From Pseudomonadota bacterium (GTDB lineage Bacteria > Pseudomonadota > Alphaproteobacteria > Acetobacterales > Acetobacteraceae): a stretch of DNA of 13,968 nucleotides. The notes beneath the pieces were generated by a model, which ran no database searches, was not told the DNA's origin, and saw only the letters and a program-made list of their open reading frames with translations. Numbering within the stretch: the first letter of the stretch is position 1; each line of letters starts with the position of its first letter. The position numbers and the translations under genes are program-made. This document shows positions 7,676 to 13,846 of this stretch, in pieces. The DNA lies in NCBI GenBank assembly GCA_021819535.1, contig JAKAQU010000030.1:1-13968 (forward strand). The letters are read 5' to 3'.

Positions 7676-7731
7676 TTCCGCCGTCACGCCCTGCCGCAGA
7701 TTTTTCAGCAGATTTTTCCGCCATCACGCCC
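7676..7731. repeat. Short direct repeats upstream of pseudokinase start
   Basis: TTCCGCC[G/A]TCACGCCC occurs at 7676-7691 and 7716-7731 (15 of 16 identical). Between them GCAGATTTTTC occurs at 7696-7706 and 7708-7718. The duplicated block sits in the spacer between the iron permease and the pseudokinase and includes the alternative ATG at 7724. It may mark a local duplication that altered the leader, and it adds to the doubt about the true start. Confidence 0.5.
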
Positions 7732-7791
7732 GTTCCCAACGAAGCGGGCCATCATGGCGCGAATTGGCTTACCAGAAAGTAAAAACCGCCC

Positions 7792-8634
7792 TTATTCAGC
7801 GGCGGCCGACGCAGGCATGACGGCCGCGCGGGGTGCCGGCCGCACCGCGCGCGCAAGCCCGGAGATCACCAAGAGGGTCGCGGCATAGACGAGAACCTGC
7901 AATCCATCCGGCTCGGCGGTATAGCCGATCAGGCTGTGCGCGAGCCGCCCGGCGATCGATTCATCGGCGAGGAGAAAAGCGGAATTCCACACCGGCGCCG
8001 AAAGCATGTCGGCTAGACCCGCCTGCTGCAAAAACGCCACCGCCTGCGCCGCCATGCCGGCCGCCATCAGCGTGATCAGCCCGCCGGTGAGGGAAAGCAT
8101 CCGCCCGACCGGAATGGCGGTCAGCCCGCGATAGAGGAGTATCGCGACCAAAACGCCGCCGCCGACGCCGAGCGCGCCGCCCGCTACCATCCCCGACGCC
8201 GAGGCGCCCCCCGAAAGCGCGATTCCGTAGAGAAACAGCACCACCTCCGAGCCCTCGCGCAAAACCGCGATGGCGACGACGACGCCGAGCGCCGTGAGCG
8301 GCCGGCGCCCCTCGCTCACCGCGCCGCCGAGGGCGCGCATCTCGCCCGCGATCGCGCGGCCGTGGCTTGCCATCCAGATCGTGTGCCAGGCGAGCATGAG
8401 GGTCGCGATGCCGAGCACCGCCGCCTGGAACACTTCCTGGCCGCTGCCCGCGAACAAACTGCCGAGCCGGTCGGCGCCGGCCGCGAGCAAGCAGGCGCCG
8501 ATCACCCCGGCGGCGATGCCAAGCGCCACCATCCGCCCGCGCCCGCGAACCCCGCTTGTTGCCGCAAGCACGATGCCGACGATCAGCCCAGCCTCGATGA
8601 CCTCACGAAAAACGATCAGCAATGCGGCAAGCAT
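7792..8634 (-). CDS. FTR1-family high-affinity iron permease
   Basis: A 280-residue polytopic inner-membrane protein with about seven hydrophobic segments. It carries the two REGxE-like iron-passage motifs that define the OFeT/FTR1 family: REVIE at 10-14 in the first helix and REGSE at 126-130 in the fourth. This architecture matches bacterial EfeU/FtrC permeases, which import iron with a periplasmic partner. The start ATG has AGGAG nine to ten bases upstream and the stop is TAA. It follows the cupredoxin gene by 38 bases, so the two are probably one transcript and one uptake module. Genes for a P19/FtrA iron-binding protein, a ferredoxin-like FtrD or an EfeB peroxidase are not nearby, so the module is reduced. 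The C-terminal 20 residues form a polar, alanine-rich tail. Confidence 0.93.
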   Translation of the reverse strand: MLAALLIVFREVIEAGLIVGIVLAATSGVRGRGRMVALGIAAGVIGACLLAAGADRLGSLFAGSGQEVFQAAVLGIATLMLAWHTIWMASHGRAIAGEMRALGGAVSEGRRPLTALGVVVAIAVLREGSEVVLFLYGIALSGGASASGMVAGGALGVGGGVLVAILLYRGLTAIPVGRMLSLTGGLITLMAAGMAAQAVAFLQQAGLADMLSAPVWNSAFLLADESIAGRLAHSLIGYTAEPDGLQVLVYAATLLVISGLARAVRPAPRAAVMPASAAAE

Positions 8635-8672
8635 GACGCCTTCTCCTGGCCGGTTGATCCGATATCGGATCC

Positions 8673-9014
8673 TTACTGGGCGATCACCACCCCGTGCGCG
8701 GTTTTTTCATGGTATTCCCCCTCGAATTTGTAGCGTCCGGGAGCGAGCGGGCGCAGATAGACGGTGCCGGTACCGCCGCCGGCGATCACTTTTTCGACCT
8801 TGAGCGCCGAAGAATCGAACTCCTCCGCCGTCGCATCCATGTTCTTGATATGGAGCGTGACCCGCTTGCCGGCGGGGACGGTGATTTCGGCGGGCGTGAA
8901 GACGTGATCCTTGATCACGAGATCCCGGCTTCCCCCATCATCGGCGGCCAGCGAGAGGTTGGCATTGCCGGCAAGGAAGAGGCCGATGAGGGGCAAGAGG
9001 TATGGAATACGCAT
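8673..9014 (-). CDS. Periplasmic cupredoxin-domain protein of iron uptake (FtrB/EfeO-like)
   Basis: A 113-residue exported protein. A signal peptide with cleavage near SLA-A (residues 21-24) is followed by a single cupredoxin-like beta-barrel: DHVFTPAEITVPAGKRVTL (36-54), AEEFDSS (63-69), EKVI and LAPGRYKFEGEYHEKTAHG (90-108). The classical blue-copper Cys is absent. Conserved Glu64/Glu65 and His102 suggest a different metal site, as in cupredoxins paired with FTR1 permeases (FtrB and the N-terminal domain of EfeO). It probably binds or oxidises iron in the periplasm and hands it to the permease encoded 38 bases downstream. The ATG at 9014 is preceded by AAGGTG at a normal distance. Its promoter must lie within or across the 28 bases separating it from the divergent DUF3859 gene. 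Confidence 0.88.
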   Translation of the reverse strand: MRIPYLLPLIGLFLAGNANLSLAADDGGSRDLVIKDHVFTPAEITVPAGKRVTLHIKNMDATAEEFDSSALKVEKVIAGGGTGTVYLRPLAPGRYKFEGEYHEKTAHGVVIAQ

Positions 9015-9042
9015 TGATGGGTCACCTTATTCGGAGATCATT

Positions 9043-9672
9043 ATGAGAGTTATTCGCATTTGCAGGCTACCGCATAGCCGAGCCGGTCTGTGGCGTCAAT
9101 CGCAGCCCTTCCCCGCAATCGCATTGGCGCTGCTCGCGGCTCTTTTTCTCTCTCTCCGCACATCGGCCGAAGAAGCGCCGATCCACATTCTCTCGGCGGG
9201 AATCTACCGCCCGGCGCCGGTGATCGGCGGTCTCGCGCCGGGCCTCCGCGATCAGACCTTGAGTGGCGTCGATCGCGTGCCCCTCCCGACCCTGATCGAG
9301 GCGACCCAAATCATCCCGGCCCGGCTTTGCCGCAGCTTCGGCCTGATTTTCGCCCGCGCCGATCGGGCCGCGGAACCACTCACCATCCGCGTGACCCACC
9401 CCCTCTTCCATCGCCCGGACGGCAGCGAGGGCAGCGTCGATAGTTTCGACATCCCGGCTGGCGCGGGGCTGCGCTATGTCGGCTTCACCTTCAGCGAAAC
9501 CTGGGAGATGGTCGCGGGAAAATGGCAATTCACCATTCTCGCCGACGGAATCCCGCTCGGAGAGGTCTCTTTCGCCGTTCTTCCGGCGACCCGGACCGGC
9601 GCCGAAGCCTGTGGCACCGAGGTCTCGCGCGCCGGCGAAAGTGAGGCTCGCGCGCGGCCCGCCCGCGGCTGA
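9043..9672 (+). CDS. Exported DUF3859-domain protein
   Basis: A 209-residue protein with a long N-terminal signal sequence (basic start, hydrophobic 24-38, cleavage near TSA-EE at 40-43). One beta-rich domain follows, with RVTHPLFHRPDGSEG (116-130), GLRYVGFTFSETWEMVAGKW (142-161) and ADGIPLGEVSFAV (167-179). The pattern of a polar beta-sandwich ending in a W-x-F-x-x-x-x-D-G-x-x-L motif matches my memory of DUF3859; a profile search would settle this. I chose the ATG at 9043 because GGAG lies about eight bases upstream and the signal peptide then starts properly; earlier in-frame codons overlap the divergent cupredoxin gene. Two cysteines (96 and 190) could form a disulfide. It diverges from the iron module and precedes the TPR-glycosyltransferase by 88 bases. 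Function is unknown; it is probably periplasmic. Confidence 0.78.
   Translation: MRVIRICRLPHSRAGLWRQSQPFPAIALALLAALFLSLRTSAEEAPIHILSAGIYRPAPVIGGLAPGLRDQTLSGVDRVPLPTLIEATQIIPARLCRSFGLIFARADRAAEPLTIRVTHPLFHRPDGSEGSVDSFDIPAGAGLRYVGFTFSETWEMVAGKWQFTILADGIPLGEVSFAVLPATRTGAEACGTEVSRAGESEARARPARG
9044..9058. promoter_or_regulatory. Candidate Fur-like box between iron module and DUF3859 gene
   Basis: TGAGAGT-T-ATTCGCA resembles the 7-1-7 Fur consensus TGATAAT-N-ATTATCA at 10 or 11 of 14 positions. It lies 30 to 44 bases upstream of the cupredoxin ATG, where the core promoter of the iron module should be, and covers the start codon of the divergent DUF3859 gene. Iron control of a FTR1 module is expected. 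Alphaproteobacteria often use Irr or RirA with other sites, so the match may be chance. Confidence 0.3.
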
Positions 9673-9760
9673 ACCGTTTTTCACGTCAAACGGCATCGGG
9701 TCGCGAACAAAAAGCGCCTGACCTCTTTCGTTTATCCGCCCGGCTTGGCATCCTCGCGCC

Positions 9761-11275
9761 ATGAGTTCAGCGACGAGTTCAGCGACGAGTTCAGCGACCG
9801 CGCCCCCAGCCCCCGCCAATGCCGTCGCGGCAAAGGTGCCGCCGGTGCCCGCCCCGCCCGGCCTCGCCCCACCCCTGCCCGCCGCCGCCTCGAACGCCGA
9901 GCGGGCCAAAGCGATACAAGAACAATTGCAGCGCGCCGAGCAGGCGATGCTGGCCAAGCGGTTCGGCGAGGCCGCCGGCATCTGCCAGGACGTGCTGGAG
10001 ACCGCCCCCGACCATCCGCCGGCGCTCGCCCTGCTCGGCACCGTTCTCGGGCACCGCGGCGATCTCGCCCGCGCGACCTCGCTGATCGAGCGCGCGCTCG
10101 CCAAACAGCCGGCGGTCGCGTCCTGGCACAGCAATCTCTCGGGACTCTACCGCCTGCTCTACCGTTTCGACGACGCCGCCGCCGCCGCCGCCGAGGCGGT
10201 TCGCCTCCAGCCCAGCGTGCCGCGGTTTCATGTCAATCTCGGCAAGGCGCTGATGGACCGCGGCGAGCGCGAGGCGGCGCTGGATGCGTTTCTCGCCGCC
10301 CTCGCCCGTGAGCCGGCCCATCCCGAGGCGCATCTCGCGATCGGCCAGATCCTGCTCGCGCGCGGCGAGATGAAACCCGGCTGGGTGGAATACGAGTGGC
10401 GCAACCAGCTCGACCAGGCCCGCGGCATGCTGCCGAAAATGGCGGCACCGGCCTGGAACGGCATGCGCCTGCCGCGAGACCGCATTCTCCTGGTCGGCGA
10501 TCAGGGCTATGGCGATACGCTGCAATTCTGTCGCTACATCCCCGAGGTCGCGGCCCGCTGCCGGGAAGTCGTGGTCGGTTGCAGCCCCGATCTCGAAGCC
10601 ATCATCCGCACCGTGCGCGGGGTGGCCGGCTGCTATACGCGCTGGGATACGATCCCGCCGCACAAGGTTTTCTGTCTGATGTCGTCGCTCCCGGGCATTT
10701 TCGGGACCGAACTTGCCTCGATCCCGGCGCAGATCCCCTATGTCAGCGCCGATCCGGCGCAGATCCGTGCCTGGCAGACCCGTTTCGAGCGCGATCTGCC
10801 GCGCGGCACGCTTCGCGTCGGCGTCGCCTGGGCCGGCCGTACGACGCACCCCAACGACCGCCGGCGTTCGATGCGGCTCGCCGATCTCGCGCCGTTCGCC
10901 AAGGCCCGGGATGTCGCGTTCGTCTCGCTCCAGCAGAAATTCCCGCAACGCGACCAGGCGACACCCAATGTCCTCTCCGGTATGCTCGACGTTTCCGAGG
11001 CCCTGACCAGTTTTTCCGAAACCGCCGCCGCGATCGTCAATCTCGACCTCGTGATCACGGTCGATACCTCGGTCGGCCATCTTGCCGGGGCGCTCGGCAA
11101 GCCGGCCTGGCTGATGCTGGCGACGCCGTCGGACTGGCGCTGGCTGCTCGATCGCGCCGATACCCCGTGGTACCCTTCGCTCCGCCTGTTCCGTCAAAGC
11201 CGGGCCGGGGATTGGAGCGATGTCGTCTCGGCCATCGCCGCGGCGCTTGATTCGTTGCCACGGCGGCGGAAATAG
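9761..11275 (+). CDS. TPR-repeat glycosyltransferase (GT9/GT41-like C-terminal domain)
   Basis: A 504-residue two-part protein. Residues 1-43 are low-complexity: SSAT three times, then a proline/alanine stretch. About 46-210 are four to five tetratricopeptide repeats (for example EAAGICQDVLETAPDHPPAL and FHVNLGKALMDRGEREAALD). About 238-500 form a GT-B-type domain. Landmarks there are GDQGYGDTLQFCRYIP (246-261), VGVAWAG (353-359), DTSVGHLAGALGKPAWLML (435-453), DWRWLLDRADTPWYP and LFRQ. This layout is common in alphaproteobacterial TPR-glycosyltransferases related to heptosyltransferases and O-GlcNAc-transferase-like enzymes. The target (a protein such as flagellin, or a polysaccharide) is unknown. 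No Shine-Dalgarno precedes the ATG at 9761, so a leaderless or later start is possible; the TPR and enzyme domains are unaffected. The DUF1499 gene follows by 47 bases. Confidence 0.9.
   Translation: MSSATSSATSSATAPPAPANAVAAKVPPVPAPPGLAPPLPAAASNAERAKAIQEQLQRAEQAMLAKRFGEAAGICQDVLETAPDHPPALALLGTVLGHRGDLARATSLIERALAKQPAVASWHSNLSGLYRLLYRFDDAAAAAAEAVRLQPSVPRFHVNLGKALMDRGEREAALDAFLAALAREPAHPEAHLAIGQILLARGEMKPGWVEYEWRNQLDQARGMLPKMAAPAWNGMRLPRDRILLVGDQGYGDTLQFCRYIPEVAARCREVVVGCSPDLEAIIRTVRGVAGCYTRWDTIPPHKVFCLMSSLPGIFGTELASIPAQIPYVSADPAQIRAWQTRFERDLPRGTLRVGVAWAGRTTHPNDRRRSMRLADLAPFAKARDVAFVSLQQKFPQRDQATPNVLSGMLDVSEALTSFSETAAAIVNLDLVITVDTSVGHLAGALGKPAWLMLATPSDWRWLLDRADTPWYPSLRLFRQSRAGDWSDVVSAIAAALDSLPRRRK
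9763..9798 (+). repeat. Three perfect 12-base tandem repeats at the gene's 5' end
   Basis: GAGTTCAGCGAC is repeated three times without interruption, starting at the third base of the start codon. The unit is a multiple of three and encodes Ser-Ser-Ala-Thr, so copy-number change would lengthen or shorten the disordered N-terminus without a frameshift. Confidence 0.95.
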
Positions 11276-11322
11276 CGCGTGACCGCCGCGCGCGCCGTGA
11301 CCGCGCAGGCCGGGAGGAGCCG

Positions 11323-11823
11323 ATGACCCTGATCGCAACGCTGCTCAGCCTGATTTTTCCGGCCTGCGGACAAAGCGGTGCGGCCGGCGTTCCCCCGCCC
11401 CCGCCCGATCTTCTGAGCCATCTCGAACGCCCGGCGAGCCCCCATTCCGCCCTTGCCGCCCCAGCCGATTTCCGGCCCAAGCCGGACATCGTGCTCGCAC
11501 CCTACGCCGTCCCGGCCGGGCGGCTCGCGGGCGAGCTGCGCGAAATCGCGCTCGCCGCGCCGCGCGTCTATCAACTCAGCGCGAGCCCGGATGGCCTTGC
11601 GATGCAGTTCGTGGCACGAAGCAAAGTCGCTAATTTCCCGGATCTGATCGTTGCGCGAATTTCATCCCTCGGCGAAGGTTATAGCAGCCTTGTGCTCTAT
11701 AGTTACAGCCTCTACGGCCATTCCGATTTCGGCGTGAACGAAAAGCGTCTCCGGGAATGGATCGCCGCCCTCGACCAACGCCTGCCGCCCGAGATGGGGC
11801 AGGCACGGCCCAAAGGACAATGA
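11323..11823 (+). CDS. DUF1499-domain protein, probably exported
   Basis: A 166-residue protein. The N-terminus has a short hydrophobic stretch (1-14) ending in FPAC, which could be a poor lipobox with Cys15, followed by a polyproline linker (24-28) and a variable segment to about 65. Residues 66-150 match DUF1499: AAPRVYQLSA, the ARSKVANFPDLIVARI block (98-113) and YSYSLYGHSDFGVNEKRLREW (126-146), including the hallmark SDxGVN. An excellent GGAGGAG lies just upstream of the ATG. The gene follows the TPR-glycosyltransferase by 47 bases and precedes the ABC exporter by 30, so the three are probably one transcript. DUF1499 has no assigned biochemical role, and an envelope location is inferred from the N-terminus. 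Confidence 0.88.
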   Translation: MTLIATLLSLIFPACGQSGAAGVPPPPPDLLSHLERPASPHSALAAPADFRPKPDIVLAPYAVPAGRLAGELREIALAAPRVYQLSASPDGLAMQFVARSKVANFPDLIVARISSLGEGYSSLVLYSYSLYGHSDFGVNEKRLREWIAALDQRLPPEMGQARPKGQ

Positions 11824-11867
11824 TTTTTTTATGATTAAGCTCGGGATTTTTTCATGATCAAGCTCCG
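11822..11867 (+). repeat. 23-base tandem duplication covering the exporter start codon
   Basis: Segment 11822-11844 and segment 11845-11867 match at 20 of 23 positions. Each runs GATTTTTT, then one base, then ATGAT[T/C]AAGCTC, then two bases. The first copy begins inside the DUF1499 stop codon; the second contains the exporter ATG at 11854. The differences are two T/C changes and one G/C change, so the event is not brand new. Confidence 0.9.
11831..11857 (+). other. Eight-codon mini-ORF coupled to the exporter start
   Basis: The ATG of the first duplicate copy opens a frame reading MIKLGIFS and stopping at TGA (11855-11857). That stop overlaps the exporter start codon in ATGA. Its first four residues equal those of the exporter (MIKL), as expected from the duplication. 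AGGA lies 13 bases upstream, which is long for efficient initiation. It could couple or tune exporter translation, or be a neutral by-product. Confidence 0.4.
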
Positions 11868-13623
11868 TCCGTTTCTCAGGGACGCATGGCGCCTGGCCCG
11901 GCCCTATTTCCGCTCGGAGGAAAAATGGTCGGCGCGTATCCTGCTCGGCGTCATCGTTCTGCTCAATCTGTCGCTGGTCGGGATGGATGTCGTCCTCAAT
12001 TTCTGGAACGGCGCTTTTTATGACTCGTTGCAAAACAAGGACTGGCACGCCTTCACCGACCTTTTGTTCCTCTATCATCGCGGGGCCGATGGCAGTTTCA
12101 TGCCGGGATTCTCGGCGGTTGCCGCGGTTTACATCATCGTCGCGGTTTACCGAACCTATCTCAATCAATGGCTGCAAATCCGCTGGCGGCGCTGGCTCAC
12201 GCGGGTTTTCCTCAATGAATGGCTCGCCGATCGCGCCTATTACCGCATCAGCCTCACCACCAGCGCCGCCGGCCTCGGCACCGACAACCCCGATCAGCGC
12301 ATCGCCGAGGATCTGCGGAGCTTCGTCGGCGACACGCTCTCGCTCGGCCTCGATCTTCTCTCCAACATCGTCTCGCTGATCAGTTTCATCGGCATTCTCT
12401 GGAGCCTTTCGGGCTCGATCCATCTCCTCGGCCTCCGGATCGGCGGCTACATGGTCTGGATCGCGCTGATTTATGCCGTCATCGGCACCTGGCTCACCCA
12501 TCTCGTCGGCCGGCCGCTCGCGACGCTGAGCTTCCGCCAGCAGCGCTTCGAGGCCGATTTCCGCTTCTCGCTCGTGCGCCTGCGCGAAAATGTCGAGGGT
12601 GTCGCGCTCTATGGCGGCGAGGACGACGAACACGCGGCCCTCCTCACCCGCTTCTCGGCGGTGGTGATGAATTGGTGGGCGATCATGCAGCGGACCAAGA
12701 TGCTGAACGCGCTCACCTCCGGCTATCAGCAAATCGCCGTCGTGTTTCCGATCATCGTCGCCGCCCCGCGCTATTTCGGCGGCCAGATCCCCTTGGGCGG
12801 CCTCACGCGGACGGCGAGCGCCTTCGGCCAGGTGCAGGGGGCGATGTCGTGGTTCGTCTCGTCCTATGCCGCGCTCGCGGGATGGAGTGCGACGGTCGAG
12901 CGTCTCGCAAGCTTCCAGCGCAGCATCGAGGCCGCGCGTGCAGAGGCCGGGCGCGGCATCGCGGTTGCGGAGGGGGATGGCGAGGCACTCGAACTCCGCC
13001 ATCTCCATCTCACCCTCCCCAATGGCCAGACGCTGATCGAAGCCGAGGCGTATCGCTTCCTGCGCGGCGAGAAAATCGTCATCAGCGGCCGCTCGGGGCT
13101 CGGCAAATCGACGCTGTTCCGGGCGATCGCCGGCATCTGGCCGTTCGGCGAGGGCGAAATCCTGCGCCCCAAGGGGCATTATCTCTTCCTGCCGCAGCGC
13201 CCCTATCTCCCGCTCGGCTCACTTCGCCATGTCGTCGCCTATCCGGCCGGGGCCGATGCGTTCGGCGACGATGCCATCACCGCGGCTCTCGGCAAGGTCG
13301 GCCTCGGCGCGCTCGCGAGCCGGCTGGATGAGGATCACAACTGGGCGCTCCTGCTCTCGGGCGGCGAGCAGCAACGGCTCGCCATCGCGCGGGCCTTGTT
13401 GCTTCGGCCGGACTGGCTGTTCCTCGACGAGGCGACCAGCAATCTCGACCCGGAGGCGGAGGCCGAGCTTTATCAGGTTTTGCAGCGGGAATTGCCGGCG
13501 ACAACGCTCCTCTCGATCGCCCACAACCCGGGCGTCGCCGCCTTCCATGGGCGCAGGATCACCCTCCGCGCCGCGCCCGCCGAGCCGGGCAAACTCTCCG
13601 AAACCACCCCCACGCCGGCCTGA
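11854..13623 (+). CDS. ABC transporter, fused permease/ATPase (SbmA/BacA-YddA, ABCD-like family)
   Basis: A 589-residue half-transporter with a membrane domain (about 1-355) and an ATPase domain (about 375-575). The membrane part has hydrophobic helices at about 28-48, 88-106, 168-186, 200-220 and 293-310, and NPDQRIAEDL (145-154), a hallmark of the SbmA/BacA and peroxisomal ABCD group. The ATPase shows Walker A GRSGLGKST (412-420), Q-loop Gln448, signature LSGGEQQR (501-508), Walker B WLFLDE (521-526) and switch His557, so it looks fully active. Relatives import or export peptides (BacA-like BclA), cobalamin (Rv1819c) or acyl compounds; the substrate cannot be told here. The ATG at 11854 has GGGA seven to ten bases upstream. 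A truncation to the permease alone, as in SbmA itself, is ruled out by the intact ATPase. It is last in the gene cluster. Confidence 0.94.
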   Translation: MIKLRPFLRDAWRLARPYFRSEEKWSARILLGVIVLLNLSLVGMDVVLNFWNGAFYDSLQNKDWHAFTDLLFLYHRGADGSFMPGFSAVAAVYIIVAVYRTYLNQWLQIRWRRWLTRVFLNEWLADRAYYRISLTTSAAGLGTDNPDQRIAEDLRSFVGDTLSLGLDLLSNIVSLISFIGILWSLSGSIHLLGLRIGGYMVWIALIYAVIGTWLTHLVGRPLATLSFRQQRFEADFRFSLVRLRENVEGVALYGGEDDEHAALLTRFSAVVMNWWAIMQRTKMLNALTSGYQQIAVVFPIIVAAPRYFGGQIPLGGLTRTASAFGQVQGAMSWFVSSYAALAGWSATVERLASFQRSIEAARAEAGRGIAVAEGDGEALELRHLHLTLPNGQTLIEAEAYRFLRGEKIVISGRSGLGKSTLFRAIAGIWPFGEGEILRPKGHYLFLPQRPYLPLGSLRHVVAYPAGADAFGDDAITAALGKVGLGALASRLDEDHNWALLLSGGEQQRLAIARALLLRPDWLFLDEATSNLDPEAEAELYQVLQRELPATTLLSIAHNPGVAAFHGRRITLRAAPAEPGKLSETTPTPA

Positions 13624-13640
13624 CGGCGGGGGGTCAGGGG

Positions 13641-13739
13641 TCAGGGGTTTGTCGCGTTTGCCAATCTCTTCTTCAGTTCCTGCGCCCTGGCAATCACCTC
13701 GCGAATCGTGGGTGATCTGCCCCCTGTTTTTCTGGACAT
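13641..13739 (-). CDS. Possible 32-residue small protein
   Basis: A 32-codon frame starts at ATG 13739 with AGGA eight bases upstream and directly follows an in-frame TAG. It stops at TGA 13641. The product begins MSRKTGGRSPTIREV and continues as a basic amphipathic helix (ARAQELKKRLAN). Codons AGG, AGA and TTG are unlike the neighbouring genes. It could be a remnant of a mobile-element gene, a real small protein or chance; I do not recognise it. Confidence 0.25.
   Translation of the reverse strand: MSRKTGGRSPTIREVIARAQELKKRLANATNP
13713..13738. mobile_element. IS3-like terminal sequence (possible IS end)
   Basis: The 26 bases start TGATCTGCCCCCTG and end TTTTTCTGGACA. This resembles terminal inverted repeats of IS3-family elements (TG start, C-tract, T-tract, CTGGA). 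No matching opposite end or transposase gene is in the window. It could be the end of an element extending right, or a leftover of a past insertion. The match is from memory only. Confidence 0.3.
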
Positions 13740-13846
13740 CTATTTGTCCTGCAGGGGACCGGGGGAATAATGCCGAGCATGATGAAATCTGACACGATTG
13801 CGACTGTTGATGGGCCTGTGGGCAGCGAGGGCGGGTGCGGCATGTT

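Noticed and set aside
7747..7757. GCCAT-C-ATGGC palindrome after the iron permease gene, as a terminator
   Set aside because: Five-base arms with one central base cannot form a stable hairpin, and no T-run follows.
5700..7820. 706-codon plus-strand frame opposite the pseudokinase
   Set aside because: The minus-strand frame shows ordered kinase subdomains and a four-base coupling to its neighbour. The plus-strand product is compositional noise.
9674..9693. Hairpin CCGTTT/AAACGG after the DUF3859 stop, as a terminator
   Set aside because: The stem is only six bases with an eight-base loop and no T-tract follows.
9791..11338. 515-codon minus-strand frame opposite the TPR-glycosyltransferase
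   Set aside because: It is antisense to well-conserved TPR and glycosyltransferase motifs; its own sequence is Arg/Gly/Asp-rich with no domain.
11662..13179. 505-codon minus-strand frame opposite the ABC exporter
   Set aside because: It is antisense to intact permease and ATPase motifs and is a charged low-complexity shadow.
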